Assembly: GCA_900068845.1 (NCBI GenBank)
Contig: CEFQ01000005.1
Span: 434,001-498,000, forward strand
Length of the DNA: 64,000 bases
DNA from: Enterobacter ludwigii
GTDB lineage: Bacteria > Pseudomonadota > Gammaproteobacteria > Enterobacterales > Enterobacteriaceae
Reading direction: 5' to 3'
The notes below the pieces were generated by a model. That model was not told where the DNA came from, did not search any database, and saw only the letters and a program-made list of their open reading frames with translations. Made by a program: the position numbers and the translations under genes. Below, one piece after another: positions 48,310-56,612 of this stretch. How positions within the stretch are numbered: the first letter of the stretch is position 1; each line of letters opens with the position of its first letter.

Positions 48310-48801
48310 ATGAGTGCGGTAATTAGTCAGTGCACAAAGTTCCGTTATAGATTGGACAGGACAGTTTCTACACAAGGTCAAGCGTTCGCTTTTTTTGGTG
48401 TTAACCCTTCATATGCAGACGCCATGATTGATGATAATACCATAACTAGAATGCGCAGCTTTACCCTTAGCCATCAAGGCTCGAGATTTATAGTTGGCAA
48501 TGTATTCTCCTTTCGCTCTACCGATGTATCGAAATTGGCGCTTGCTGATGATTGTTTTGGTCGAGAACACGACTTTTACATTTCAAAAATTTTAGATGAA
48601 GCTGACATCTTAATTCCATGCTGGGGCAGCAGAAATAAGTTACCCCGCCATCTGCATTTTCATTTAGACAACATGCTAGAAATGTTGATTAAAACTGGAA
48701 AGCCTGTTTTATCTTTTGGCCGAACGGCTTCCGGTGACCCAAAGCATCCATTAATGCTTGCTGGCTCAACTAGACTTTTGCCTTGGATGGAATTTCAGTG
48801 A
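48310..48801 (+). CDS. DUF1643 protein
   Basis: 163 residues. RYRLDR near the N-terminus, FFGVNPSYADAMIDDNTITR, then IVGNVFSFRSTD and ILIPCWGSRNKLPR match DUF1643, a family found in phages and islands with unknown biochemistry (uracil-glycosylase-like shape has been suggested by fold only). Divergent from SRAP with about 100 bases between them that may hold promoters for both. Confidence 0.85.
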   Translation: MSAVISQCTKFRYRLDRTVSTQGQAFAFFGVNPSYADAMIDDNTITRMRSFTLSHQGSRFIVGNVFSFRSTDVSKLALADDCFGREHDFYISKILDEADILIPCWGSRNKLPRHLHFHLDNMLEMLIKTGKPVLSFGRTASGDPKHPLMLAGSTRLLPWMEFQ

Positions 48802-49010
48802 ATTGCCAAAATTTAGCAGTATGTAGCAGAGAAGAACGCGACAGGATTAACGTCGATTTAGCCGTATCAGGAGTGGCTTACAAGGAGCGCATGAACCTGC
48901 CGGTTATCGTCCCGGAAGTGGAGATGCAGCAGCCGGAAGCGTTGCGCGAATACTTCAAAGCGCTTGCAGCATTACAGGAACGTTGCGCTGCAGTTCCCGC
49001 GCGGCACTGA
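48798..49010 (+). CDS. Small early protein
   Basis: 70 residues from a GTG at 48798 that overlaps the DUF1643 stop (GTGA); a TTG at 48783 is the alternative. Ends YFKALAALQERCAAVPARH; the middle VIVPEVEMQQPEALREYFK resembles Ea22/ead-type tails. Function unknown. Confidence 0.5.
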   Translation: MNCQNLAVCSREERDRINVDLAVSGVAYKERMNLPVIVPEVEMQQPEALREYFKALAALQERCAAVPARH

Positions 49011-49034
49011 CACGGTTTATCAGAAGGAGGAGAT

Positions 49035-49511
49035 GTGAGTTTGGATGCCAATAGTTGGTCAGCTATAGCCTCAGCATTTGCAGCAGCAGGAAGCTTAGCC
49101 GTAGCGGGCTTTAGTTATTATCAGCAGCGAGCAAATAATAGGAATAGTGAAGTTGAAAAAAATATTGATAGGCTCATAGCCTTGGCTGGGCAAGCAAATT
49201 CGATATCTTCCCTTAAGGATTCTTCGGAAAGAGATTTTCGACAAGCAGCAAATCTAAGCTATGCCATTGACGCTGCTGCCACGAGAATAATTAAACTTAT
49301 CGACAAGCTAAAATTGGGCGATGATGAGTCGAGAGAAATAGCAGGCTATTTCACAGATCACCTATCATTCATAGTATTGGAAGAGCTTCGGACGAAAGAG
49401 CTTCCACAATTCAAAATGGACGTAAGCTATAGCATCGACGATGTTCAACATATCCAGTTTATATGGAAAAGAGCTGCAGATTTTTTGCTACACAATAAGC
49501 GTCCTGACTAA
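49035..49511 (+). CDS. Membrane-anchored phage protein of unknown function
   Basis: 158 residues from GTG 49035, with AAGGAGGAG directly upstream. A single N-terminal hydrophobic segment (SAFAAAGSLAVAGFSYY) is followed by a helical cytoplasmic domain. AT-richer than its neighbours, ends at its own terminator, so it may be a separately acquired cassette. Confidence 0.6.
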   Translation: MSLDANSWSAIASAFAAAGSLAVAGFSYYQQRANNRNSEVEKNIDRLIALAGQANSISSLKDSSERDFRQAANLSYAIDAAATRIIKLIDKLKLGDDESREIAGYFTDHLSFIVLEELRTKELPQFKMDVSYSIDDVQHIQFIWKRAADFLLHNKRPD

Positions 49512-49518
49512 ATAATTG

Positions 49519-49541
49519 AACCTGCTCCGGCAGGTTTTTTT
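49519..49541 (+). terminator. Rho-independent terminator
   Basis: CCTGC-TCCG-GCAGG followed by seven or more T, 10 bases behind the stop at 49511. Confidence 0.85.
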
Positions 49542-49592
49542 CGCCCACCCCCCACCCCATTAACCCTGTCGCGCTCTGCGTGAGGAGTTGTT

Positions 49593-49757
49593 ATGTCCAG
49601 AGATGAAGCGATTGCCGCTTTGAAGGAATGCCTAAATTATGGTGACAAGGAATTAGCACATATCGAAGCCGACCATATTTTATGTGTGCTTCTGGAACAG
49701 GAGGGCTTCGATGATGTGGTTAAAGAATTCACAAAATTAGATAAGTGGTATGCATGA
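49593..49757 (+). CDS. Small early protein
   Basis: 54 residues (MSRDEAIAALKECLNYGDKE... DKWYA), acidic and helical. TGAGGAG precedes the ATG. Overlaps the next ORF by 4 bases. Function unknown. Confidence 0.6.
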   Translation: MSRDEAIAALKECLNYGDKELAHIEADHILCVLLEQEGFDDVVKEFTKLDKWYA

Positions 49758-49861
49758 CCACCACCTGCGAAGACATCACCCCGGCTGAGGTCGTTATCGA
49801 TTTCAGCCTTCTCGCTGCAGTAATCATCGCTTTTATCCTCGGCAAACCACCTAAAGAGTGA
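49754..49861 (+). CDS. Small single-pass membrane peptide
   Basis: 35 residues (MTTTCEDITPAEVVIDFSLL...) with one hydrophobic helix (about 14-29) and a short basic end GKPPKE. Coupled to the preceding gene. The 90 bases to xis show no gene. Confidence 0.48.
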   Translation: MTTTCEDITPAEVVIDFSLLAAVIIAFILGKPPKE

Positions 49862-49950
49862 ATGTGGCTATATGGTCACACCTGTTCTTAATGGGTGGGG
49901 TTGTTGCTATATACCGACATAATCATCAATTTTTAATTTGAGGAAACCTT

Positions 49951-50157
49951 ATGAGCCTCGATTGCGTCCCGATTTCCACGTATTGCAAAAACACCGGTGA
50001 ATCAGAGGAAGCCATTAACAAACGGATACAAAGGAAGATCTGGAGGATGGGCATTCACGTATTAAAAGTGGACGGCGTCCGGGAACGGTGGGTTGATTTA
50101 GATGAGGTGAACAGATGGGCCAGAAAAGGGAAGGATCCGCTTTGCCGCGTGGAATAA
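49951..50157 (+). CDS. xis: Excisionase (Xis)
   Basis: 68 residues (MSLDCVPISTYCKNTGESEE...), winged-helix excisionase pattern: AINKRIQRKIWRMGIHVLKV then RWVDLDEVNRWARKG. Directs the integrase towards excision. Overlaps int by 43 bases, as expected for a xis-int pair. Confidence 0.85.
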   Translation: MSLDCVPISTYCKNTGESEEAINKRIQRKIWRMGIHVLKVDGVRERWVDLDEVNRWARKGKDPLCRVE

Positions 50158-51293
50158 CATTAAGGCGACATAAAACAGGCGATACGCTGCAGTTAACATT
50201 TACGTTCAACGGCGTTCTATGCCGGGAGCCGCTTTCAGGGATGGAAGTGAATCCGCGCAATATCAGGTATGCTGAGCGTTATCTGGGCGAAATTCAGAAC
50301 CGCATATCGACGGGGGATTTTAACTATCTGCAGTACTTCCCCCGGTCAAAAAAGGCAGCACTGTTCGGGCACCAAAAAAAGAAGAAAACGGTAAAGGATT
50401 ACCTGGAGGAATATCTGGTCATCAGCGAAAACCGCAACCTGTCACCCTCGACTCTGGATGGCTACCGTAAATGTCTACGTGCGTTGCGAGTATTGCACAA
50501 CATCTATGTGACTGAGCTAACGCCGGCGGCGCTTAAAAGTTGGGTGTCTTGCCAGAGAACCAAACTCAAGACAATCCGTAATCGGCTGTCATTCCTGCGA
50601 AGCGCGATTGATGAGGCTGTGACTGACGGGCTTATTAATGACAACCCAGTAGCACACATCAGTGCTTCGCGTTATTTCTCTGTGGAGTCCGGCAACACTG
50701 AGGAATACGAAGTAGATCCGTTTACGCCAGATGAAATCAAAGTCATATATCTGAATTGCCGGTTCCCTCAGTGGAAGACCACGTTCCAGTTCGCATTCAA
50801 TACCGGCGTGCGCCCTTCTGAACTTTGCGCCCTGAAATGGACGGACATCGACTTTAAGAAGCGAACCGCATTTGTTCAGAATGCCGTCGTGGAAGGCGTT
50901 TATAAGGGAACGAAAACAAAGTCTGGCACCCGCAAGGTTGAGCTAAACGATGAGGCGTTGCTGGCGTTGAGCGAGCAGAAGCAGTTTACCTTTATGAAAA
51001 GCGTGTATGTGTTCGAGGATCCGCGCACAGGTGAACCATGGACAGGCTCTAAAGCCATTCACCAGAAAGCATGGCGCTATGTGATGAAGGATTCCCGCAT
51101 CCGCTACCGAAACCCCTATCAGACTCGTCATACCTTCGCGACTATGCACATTAGCGCCGGTGTAAACCTTTTCTGGCTGTGCAAACAAATGGGTCACAAA
51201 GGGCCGGATATGCTGTTCAGAAATTACGGCTCATACCTCGCTGACTATGACGGTCACTTGACTCGGCCAGGGATCAAAACTGGCAGCGAATAA
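50115..51293 (+). CDS. int: Tyrosine integrase
   Basis: 392 residues. N-terminal arm-binding part (GITLRRHKTGDTLQLTFTFN), SAM-like core-binding domain (about 90-175), catalytic domain with Arg in TGVRPSELCALKW (about 233), TRHTF (Arg about 338), MGHKG (His about 361) and the nucleophile Tyr in RNYGSYL (about 371). It acts on the tRNA-Ser att site 97 bases downstream. Gene order xis-int-attR with transcription towards att. Confidence 0.95.
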   Translation: MGQKREGSALPRGITLRRHKTGDTLQLTFTFNGVLCREPLSGMEVNPRNIRYAERYLGEIQNRISTGDFNYLQYFPRSKKAALFGHQKKKKTVKDYLEEYLVISENRNLSPSTLDGYRKCLRALRVLHNIYVTELTPAALKSWVSCQRTKLKTIRNRLSFLRSAIDEAVTDGLINDNPVAHISASRYFSVESGNTEEYEVDPFTPDEIKVIYLNCRFPQWKTTFQFAFNTGVRPSELCALKWTDIDFKKRTAFVQNAVVEGVYKGTKTKSGTRKVELNDEALLALSEQKQFTFMKSVYVFEDPRTGEPWTGSKAIHQKAWRYVMKDSRIRYRNPYQTRHTFATMHISAGVNLFWLCKQMGHKGPDMLFRNYGSYLADYDGHLTRPGIKTGSE

Positions 51294-51313
51294 CGCCTCT
51301 TTTTTATGAACAA

Positions 51314-51333
51314 TGCACGTATAATGCACGCGC
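51314..51333 (+). repeat. Candidate integrase arm-type site, right copy
   Basis: TGCACGTATAATGCACGCGC, one base different from 774-793 and equally oriented, 56 bp before the attR core. Confidence 0.6.
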
Positions 51334-51389
51334 TAAAGGATCGTCAAATGATTGATAACATATTCAATAAGTTAGAAAGAATTGTGCGC

Positions 51390-51415
51390 GGGTTCGAATC
51401 CCCCTCTCACCGCCA
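51390..51415 (+). other. attR core
   Basis: Exact 26-bp copy of the tRNA-Ser 3' end at 655-680. Host sequence begins at or within it. Confidence 0.93.
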
Positions 51416-52105
51416 TATTTTGAAGAAGAGTCTGAACGCAAGTTCAGACTTTTTTTTTTTGCATATTCTGCAAAGAGAGGGGGTGAGAAGCCCCGACGGG
51501 GTTCGACAACTGGCGCAGCCAGTTGGACAGCGGAGCCTGCGACGCTGCCCGCAGGGTGAGCGCAGCGAATCAATCCCCCTCTCACCGCCACATTCTAAAG
51601 AAGAGTCTGAACGCAAGTTCAGACTTTTTTTTTGCATATTCTACAAAGAGAGGGGATGAGAAGCCCCGACGGGGTTCGACAACTGGCGCAGCCAGTTGGA
51701 CAGCGGAGCCTGCGACGCTGCCCGCAGGGTGAGCGCAGCGAATCAATCCCCCTCTCACCGCCACATTCTAAAGAAGAGTCTGAACGCAAGTTCAGACTCT
51801 TCTTTTGCATATTCTGCAAAGAGAGGGGGTGAGAAGCCCCGACGGGGTTCGACAACTGGCGCAGCCAGTTGGACAGCGGAGCCTGCGACGCTGCCCGCAG
51901 GGTGAGCGCAGCGAATCAATCCCCCTCTCACCGCCACATTCTAAAGAAGAGTCTGAACGCAAGTTCAGACTCTTTTTTTGCATATTCTACAAAGAGAGGG
52001 GATGAGAAGCCCCGACGGGGTTCGACAACTGGCGCAGCCAGTTGGACAGCGGAGCCTGCGACGCTGCCCGCAGGGTGAGCGCAGCGAATCAATCCCCCTC
52101 TCACC
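51400..52105 (+). repeat. Four tandem 173-175-bp repeats carrying the tRNA-Ser 3' end
   Basis: Units begin at 51400, 51575, 51748 and 51921, with a partial fifth at 52094-52105. Each starts with CCCCCTCTCACCGCCA (tRNA 3' end with CCA) and contains a terminator hairpin (AGTCTGAAC-GCAA-GTTCAGACT plus T-run). A GAGAGGGGG is able to pair with the next CCCCCTCTC about 110 nt on, and AACTGGC-GCA-GCCAGTT follows. Near-identical copies differ mainly in T-run length and a few bases. They are host sequence, formerly directly behind tRNA-Ser. Short repetitive Arg/Ser/Pro-rich ORFs run across them in several frames, but none is convincing. Confidence 0.92.
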
Positions 52106-52108
52106 ACC

Positions 52109-52129
52109 TTAAGCCGGACGTTGCGTGGA
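52109..52129 (+). repeat. Right copy of the 21-bp post-tRNA sequence
   Basis: ttaagccggacgttgcgtgga, 19 of 21 identical to 683-703. The stretch 52130-52196 has no gene. Confidence 0.78.
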
Positions 52130-52196
52130 TAAGGCAGCCACGCATACGAAATCAGATGACACGCAAGCTGTCATAAATCTGCATGAATACTACCTT

Positions 52197-52226
52197 AGCC
52201 CGACCCGCACAAAGCGGGTCGGGCTT
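52197..52226. terminator. Strong terminator of the oxidoreductase operon
   Basis: GCCCGACCCGC-ACAAA-GCGGGTCGGGC, an 11-bp stem with TTT on the plus side; lies directly behind the minus-strand stop at 52231. Confidence 0.82.
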
Positions 52227-52230
52227 TGCC

Positions 52231-53382
52231 TCAGGCGTTGACGCGCACCCAGCGCTGCTGCTGATGGCTTTGTACAATGGCATCAACAATCGCCATCACC
52301 TGCGCGCCATCGTGGAAAGTGGCAAACCCAGCCGCCTGCGGAACGGGCGGTTTGCCCTGCTCTACCGCCTGATAAAACTGCTGCATCATCGCGCGGAACG
52401 CATCCGGCCAGCCTTCAATGTGCCCACCGGGAAAACGCGCACGGCCCGCTACATCCGGATTCATCAGCGAGGGATCGTCCGACAATAGCTGATTTGCCTT
52501 GTGCCGATGCCCTAGCCACAGTTGCTGCGGCGTTTCCTGATCCCACGCTAGCGCACCGAGGCTACCGTTGACTTCCAGACTGAGGCGATTTTTACGCCCG
52601 GCGGACACCTGCGACACGCTGAAACTGCCTTTGCTGCCGTCGTCAAAACGGAACAGCACAAAGCCCATGTCTTCGGTGGTCACCGGACGGGATTCATATT
52701 GCGTTTCGTCATCCTGCGCGCCGAAGGTGGCTGCACCAGCAAGGCTGGCCTTGCGCGTCGGCCAGACAATCGACAGGTCGGCCATCACTTCAACAATTTT
52801 GCGTCCGGTGACGAACTGAATGGTATCGCACCAGTGGGAACCAATATCCGCTACCGCGCGCGATGCGCCGCCCTTCTCTGCATCCACCCGCCAGTTGTAG
52901 TCGGTTTCCTCCAGCATCCAGTCCTGCAGATAACTGCCCTGCGCCGAGAACAGTCGCCCCAGCTGCTGGTAACGCACCATGCTTGCCGCCTGCTGCACCA
53001 TGGCAAATTGGCGATAGACAAAGCTGACGCCATGTACCACGCCCGCTTTTTCGGCCAGTTCCACCAGTTCGTGCGCTTCATCCATCGTCATGCACAGCGG
53101 CTTTTCCGAGAACACATGCTTACCGGCGGCAATGATCTGCCGGTTAATCGCCGCATGCAGATGGTTCGGCGTGCAGTTATGCACCGCGTGCAGCCCTTCA
53201 TGCTGTAAAAACGTCGCCACGTCACTGTAGGCGTGCGGCACATTGAGTTCTGCCGCGCGCGCGTCTGCGCCACTCTGACTTGAATCGCATATCGCCACCA
53301 CATTGATGTTGCCGAGGCGGCGCAGCGCTTCAATATGCGCGGGGCCAATAAAGCCGGTGCCAATAATGCCTACGTTGATCAT
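52231..53382 (-). CDS. Gfo/Idh/MocA-family sugar oxidoreductase
   Basis: 383 residues. Rossmann N-terminus (VGIIGTGFIGPAHIEALRRL), the EKPLCM motif with catalytic Lys, and the C-terminal alpha/beta domain with GSHWCDTIQFVTG. It oxidises a sugar or cyclitol with NAD(P). Coupled by a 4-base overlap to the isomerase gene. The pairing recalls YcjS/YcjR of E. coli or inositol-type pathways; substrate unknown. Confidence 0.88.
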   Translation of the reverse strand: MINVGIIGTGFIGPAHIEALRRLGNINVVAICDSSQSGADARAAELNVPHAYSDVATFLQHEGLHAVHNCTPNHLHAAINRQIIAAGKHVFSEKPLCMTMDEAHELVELAEKAGVVHGVSFVYRQFAMVQQAASMVRYQQLGRLFSAQGSYLQDWMLEETDYNWRVDAEKGGASRAVADIGSHWCDTIQFVTGRKIVEVMADLSIVWPTRKASLAGAATFGAQDDETQYESRPVTTEDMGFVLFRFDDGSKGSFSVSQVSAGRKNRLSLEVNGSLGALAWDQETPQQLWLGHRHKANQLLSDDPSLMNPDVAGRARFPGGHIEGWPDAFRAMMQQFYQAVEQGKPPVPQAAGFATFHDGAQVMAIVDAIVQSHQQQRWVRVNA

Positions 53383-54449
53383 TTCACACTCTCCTGTTCC
53401 AGACCCAGCTGTGCCCGCACGTTCGCCTGCTGGTCGCCCTGCGCGGCAAAATCATCAAAGGCGCGATCGGCCACCGGGATAATGTGGCGTTGAATAAATT
53501 CGGCGCCTTCACGCGCACCGGTTTCACTCTCTTTTAAGCAGCACTCCCACTCCAGCACCGCCCAACCGTTGTAGTCGTACTGCGCCAGCTTGCTGAAGAT
53601 CCCTTTGAAATCCACCTGGCCATCGCCCAGTGAACGGAAGCGACCGGCGCGATCGATCCAGCGCTGATAGCCGCCGTAGACGCCGCTGCGCCCGTTAGTC
53701 TGGTACTCGGCATCTTTAACGTGGAACGCTTTGATGCGCTGATGATAAATATCAATAAACTGCAGATAATCAATATGCTGCAGCAGCAGATGACTGGGAT
53801 CGAACAGGATGTTGCAGCGCGGATGATGATTTACGCCGGCAAGAAAACGTTCAAAGGTCACACCATCGTGCAGGTCTTCGCCCGGATGAAGTTCATAACA
53901 GACATCAACGCCGTGACGATCAAACTCGTCCAGCACCGGCAGCCAGCGGCGCGCCAGCTCGGCGAACGCCTCTTCCAGCAGCGCCGGATTGTGTGGCGGC
54001 CACGGATAAAGATACGGCCAGGCGAGCGAACCGGAAAAGGTCGCGTGCGCGCGCAGTCCCAGGTTCGCCGATGCCGCCGCCGCCTTTTTGACCGTCTCAA
54101 TCGCCCATGCCGTGCGCTTTGCGTTATCACCACGCACCTGCACCGGTGCGAAGCCGTCGAAAGCGACGTCATGCGCCGGATGCACTGCAATCAATTGCCC
54201 TTCAAGATGCGTTGATAACTCGCTCACTTCCAGGCCGTACGTTGCCAGCAACCCGCTCACTTCATCGCAATAGGTCTGGCTGGTTGCAGCACGATCAAGG
54301 TTGAAAATCGACGGATGATTGCAGGGGATCTGCAAAGCTTTGTAACCCAGTGCCGACGCCCATTGCGCCAGTCCTTCCAGCGAATTAAAGGGTGCCTGCT
54401 GTCCGATAAACTGCGACAGAAAAATACCCGGTCCTTTTAACGTTTTCAC
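53379..54449 (-). CDS. Sugar phosphate isomerase/epimerase (TIM barrel, AP-endonuclease 2 family)
   Basis: 356 residues. Xylose-isomerase-like barrel with metal-ligand candidates in DVCYELHPGEDLHDG, NILFDPSHLLLQHID and IKAFHVKDAEYQTNG, and a terminal WAVLEWECCLK Glu. Works with the oxidoreductase behind it, and the transporter gene ahead of it, on a common carbohydrate. YcjR-like in size and layout. Confidence 0.85.
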   Translation of the reverse strand: MKTLKGPGIFLSQFIGQQAPFNSLEGLAQWASALGYKALQIPCNHPSIFNLDRAATSQTYCDEVSGLLATYGLEVSELSTHLEGQLIAVHPAHDVAFDGFAPVQVRGDNAKRTAWAIETVKKAAAASANLGLRAHATFSGSLAWPYLYPWPPHNPALLEEAFAELARRWLPVLDEFDRHGVDVCYELHPGEDLHDGVTFERFLAGVNHHPRCNILFDPSHLLLQHIDYLQFIDIYHQRIKAFHVKDAEYQTNGRSGVYGGYQRWIDRAGRFRSLGDGQVDFKGIFSKLAQYDYNGWAVLEWECCLKESETGAREGAEFIQRHIIPVADRAFDDFAAQGDQQANVRAQLGLEQESVK

Positions 54450-54465
54450 GTATACCTCCCGTTAA

Positions 54466-55701
54466 TCAAGCCGCTTCATCCCGATACTTAAAGGTGAAGA
54501 GGAAAAGAATGGCGATCGCCGCCGCTGCAATAGCCGGGATCCACCAGAATGTTGCCCAGTTGTCCGCACTGCCCTGTCCCGCGATCAAGCGGTTATACAA
54601 TGCGCCGGAAATTTGCGAGCCCAGCAGCATGCCGATGCCGTAGGTGAACATCACTACCATGCTCTGCGCCTGCCCTTTCACTTTCTCGCCCGCGATGCGG
54701 TCGGTGTAGATGAATCCCACCACGAAGAAGAAGTCGTAGCAGACGCCGTGCAGCAGAATGCCCAGATAGATCAGCGCCCGGCCTTCATCGCCCATGCCCA
54801 TAGCGAACAGCGCATAACGCACGAACCAGGCCAGCATGCCGACCAGCAGCATGTATTTCACGCCAAGACGGCGGAACAGCAGCGGGATCACCAGCATGAA
54901 GAAGATTTCAGACATCTGACCGAATGACATGGCGGTGCTGACGTTGCTTACTCCGGCATCCGCCAGCCACGACGCGGTATAGGCGTAATAGGTGCCAAGC
55001 GGAATGGAGATCAGCGTGGCGCACAGCGCAAAGACAAAAAAGTGGCGGATTTTTAGCAGCGCAAAGGCATCTGCGCAGAACAGATCGCGCACTTTCAGTG
55101 GCTGGCCTTTAGCCGGTGCCGGCGTATGCGGCAGCGTCAGGCTGTAAATCGCCAGCGCCACAGAACAAAGGGCAGCAACGGTGAAGACCGAGGTGCTGGC
55201 AGAAATGCCGGTGAAACCAATAAAGATGCCGGCCACAATCCAGCCGATGGTGCCGAATACCCTGACCACGGGAAAACTTTTATCGCTATTGCTCAGGCTG
55301 TGGAAAGCAATGTTATTAGCAAGCGCTAAGGTCGGCATAAAACACAGCGTGTAGCCAAACAGCAGTGCGATAAGCAGCGTACCGTTTTCCGCGGCCAGCG
55401 CAGCGGGCACAAACCAGAGGATGACCGCTCCCGCCAGGTTCATCACCGCCATCACTTTCTGCGACGGAAAGAATCTGTCCACCAGCATTCCCAACACGAA
55501 CGGTGACAAAATTGACGCAATTGGCCCGGCAGAAAATGCATCGCCGATCAGCAGCGACATGTTGTGTTGTGTCATCACCAGTCCCAGCGTGACGGACCAA
55601 CTGCCCCAGATGAAGAACTGCATAAACATCATGAGTGACAGCCGGGGAACCAAAAGCCGGTGCTGCGAGACTACAACGTCGGTACTTTGTGAAGTCGACA
55701 T
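54466..55701 (-). CDS. MFS transporter of the nucleoside/sugar:H+ symporter type
   Basis: 411 residues from ATG 55701 (MSTSQSTDVVVSQH), GGAAGG upstream. Twelve hydrophobic segments; LSLMMFMQFFIWGSWSVTLG and GMLVDRFFPSQKVM fit the NupG/XapB/YegT branch. First gene of the operon, right behind two LacI-type operators. Imports the substrate handled by the two enzymes downstream. The frame extends upstream over the operators and is not used. Confidence 0.86.
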   Translation of the reverse strand: MSTSQSTDVVVSQHRLLVPRLSLMMFMQFFIWGSWSVTLGLVMTQHNMSLLIGDAFSAGPIASILSPFVLGMLVDRFFPSQKVMAVMNLAGAVILWFVPAALAAENGTLLIALLFGYTLCFMPTLALANNIAFHSLSNSDKSFPVVRVFGTIGWIVAGIFIGFTGISASTSVFTVAALCSVALAIYSLTLPHTPAPAKGQPLKVRDLFCADAFALLKIRHFFVFALCATLISIPLGTYYAYTASWLADAGVSNVSTAMSFGQMSEIFFMLVIPLLFRRLGVKYMLLVGMLAWFVRYALFAMGMGDEGRALIYLGILLHGVCYDFFFVVGFIYTDRIAGEKVKGQAQSMVVMFTYGIGMLLGSQISGALYNRLIAGQGSADNWATFWWIPAIAAAAIAILFLFTFKYRDEAA

Positions 55702-55722
55702 GGTGAACCTTCCCAGAGAAAA

Positions 55723-55764
55723 GTAATCGATTACATTTAGGTGAGATGAAATGTAATCGATTAC
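55723..55764 (-). promoter_or_regulatory. Paired LacI/GalR-type operators
   Basis: Two copies of the perfect palindrome GTAATCGATTAC at 55723-55734 and 55753-55764, 30 bp apart, flanked by A/T-rich arms (T/A-tGTAATCGATTACa-T). The central CG is typical of LacI-family sites. The cognate regulator is not in the window. 55780-55985 contains no gene. Confidence 0.85.
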
Positions 55765-55985
55765 AATATTAGTAACTTTTAGGCGGATCACAATTTTGAA
55801 GATTCACGCCATAATGCGTCAGGCTTTGGCAGCACTGTGAACTTTCAGTGCTGGCTAAGAACGACGCGGGTTATCATCGTGATGCTTGCTATTGATGATT
55901 TAATGAGCGGAGAAACTTTCGCTTAGTCAGCGCTGATTCCTGGATTCATTAGCAAAACGTCGTCATGGTTACGTCTCAAACGCCA

Positions 55986-56612
55986 TCAGTTCAGTTTAGC
56001 GATATCGCGTTGAATATCTGCACGACGACCCTTATCTGCCATTGCTCTTCCCGGACGCGGCGACGCTTGCAGGGCCTTTTCGAGATACTGCCGAGCCAGC
56101 ACTTTATTGCCCTGTGCGAGCTGGAAATCACCGTAAAAATAGTTGGGATCGATGCCATCGGGATTAATAGCCAATGCCTTTTTCAGCATCGCATCGGCTT
56201 TCTTATTATCACCAAAACCGATCGGCCACCCCGGCACCTGATAGTAAAGTGCGCCAAGGCTGGTATAGGCCGATCCTTGTAGCGCCTGTGGGTTAATCGA
56301 CAACGATTTTTCCAGGCTTGAGCGGGCTTGTTTAACCAGACTGAGTGCACCGAGCCCGCCTTTTGCGCCGGCCCAACTGCTATCGATAATCCCCGACCAG
56401 ATGAGAAGCTCGGGATCGTTACCGCCGGCAGTCGCTGCAACCACGGCATGCGCCTTTTGACTTAGCGCGCTAAAGCAGTCGACTTTCTGTTGTTCCAGCG
56501 TGCGGTACTGACACTCTGACCAGGATTGCTGCAGCTCACTTAATGCGGTCGCCGAGGCGATACCCGGCAGTGTCAGCAGCGATAACAGCACCACATTGGC
56601 GATAGGTTTCAT
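55986..56612 (-). CDS. Periplasmic TPR-repeat protein
   Basis: 208 residues. Signal peptide (PIANVVLLSLLTLPGIASA), then Cys pair and TPR-like helices (KSLSINPQALQGSAYTSLGA, KKALAINPDGIDPNYFYGDF, KALQASPRP). Resembles TatT-like periplasmic TPR trimers. Last gene of the ligase operon; its ATG directly abuts the SDR stop, so it belongs to the same unit, perhaps as a ligand carrier or scaffold. Confidence 0.78.
   Translation of the reverse strand: MKPIANVVLLSLLTLPGIASATALSELQQSWSECQYRTLEQQKVDCFSALSQKAHAVVAATAGGNDPELLIWSGIIDSSWAGAKGGLGALSLVKQARSSLEKSLSINPQALQGSAYTSLGALYYQVPGWPIGFGDNKKADAMLKKALAINPDGIDPNYFYGDFQLAQGNKVLARQYLEKALQASPRPGRAMADKGRRADIQRDIAKLN

Larger units (their letters stand above)
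655..51415. mobile_element. Integrated lambdoid (P22-like organisation) prophage, about 50.7 kb
   Basis: Bounded by a 26-bp direct repeat (655-680 and 51390-51415) that is the 3' end of tRNA-Ser. Between the copies lie all modules of a temperate tailed phage: integrase/excisionase beside attR, N, CI/Cro/CII immunity, O/P replication, nin genes, Q, lysis, terminase, head, tail and tailspike, plus gtr serotype-conversion genes near attL, as in P22. Head and tail genes resemble long-tailed phages (tape measure, tail tube, TipJ), so this is a mosaic rather than a true P22 podovirus. No module looks broken, so it may be inducible. Confidence 0.96.

Noticed and set aside
48208..48381. Extension of SRAP upstream to 48381
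   Set aside because: Hydrophobic low-quality sequence; SRAP proteins need Cys at position 2, given only by the start at 48207.
51632..52078. Several 60-70-codon ORFs repeated across the tandem array, Arg/Ser/Pro-rich
   Set aside because: They recur because the DNA repeats; no ribosome binding sites, and multiple frames on both strands are open equally. Treated as non-coding, although a Tpr-like protamine is known at E. coli tyrT.
51400..52105. CRISPR array
   Set aside because: Whole units of 173-175 bp are near-identical, with no unique spacers, and no cas genes are present.
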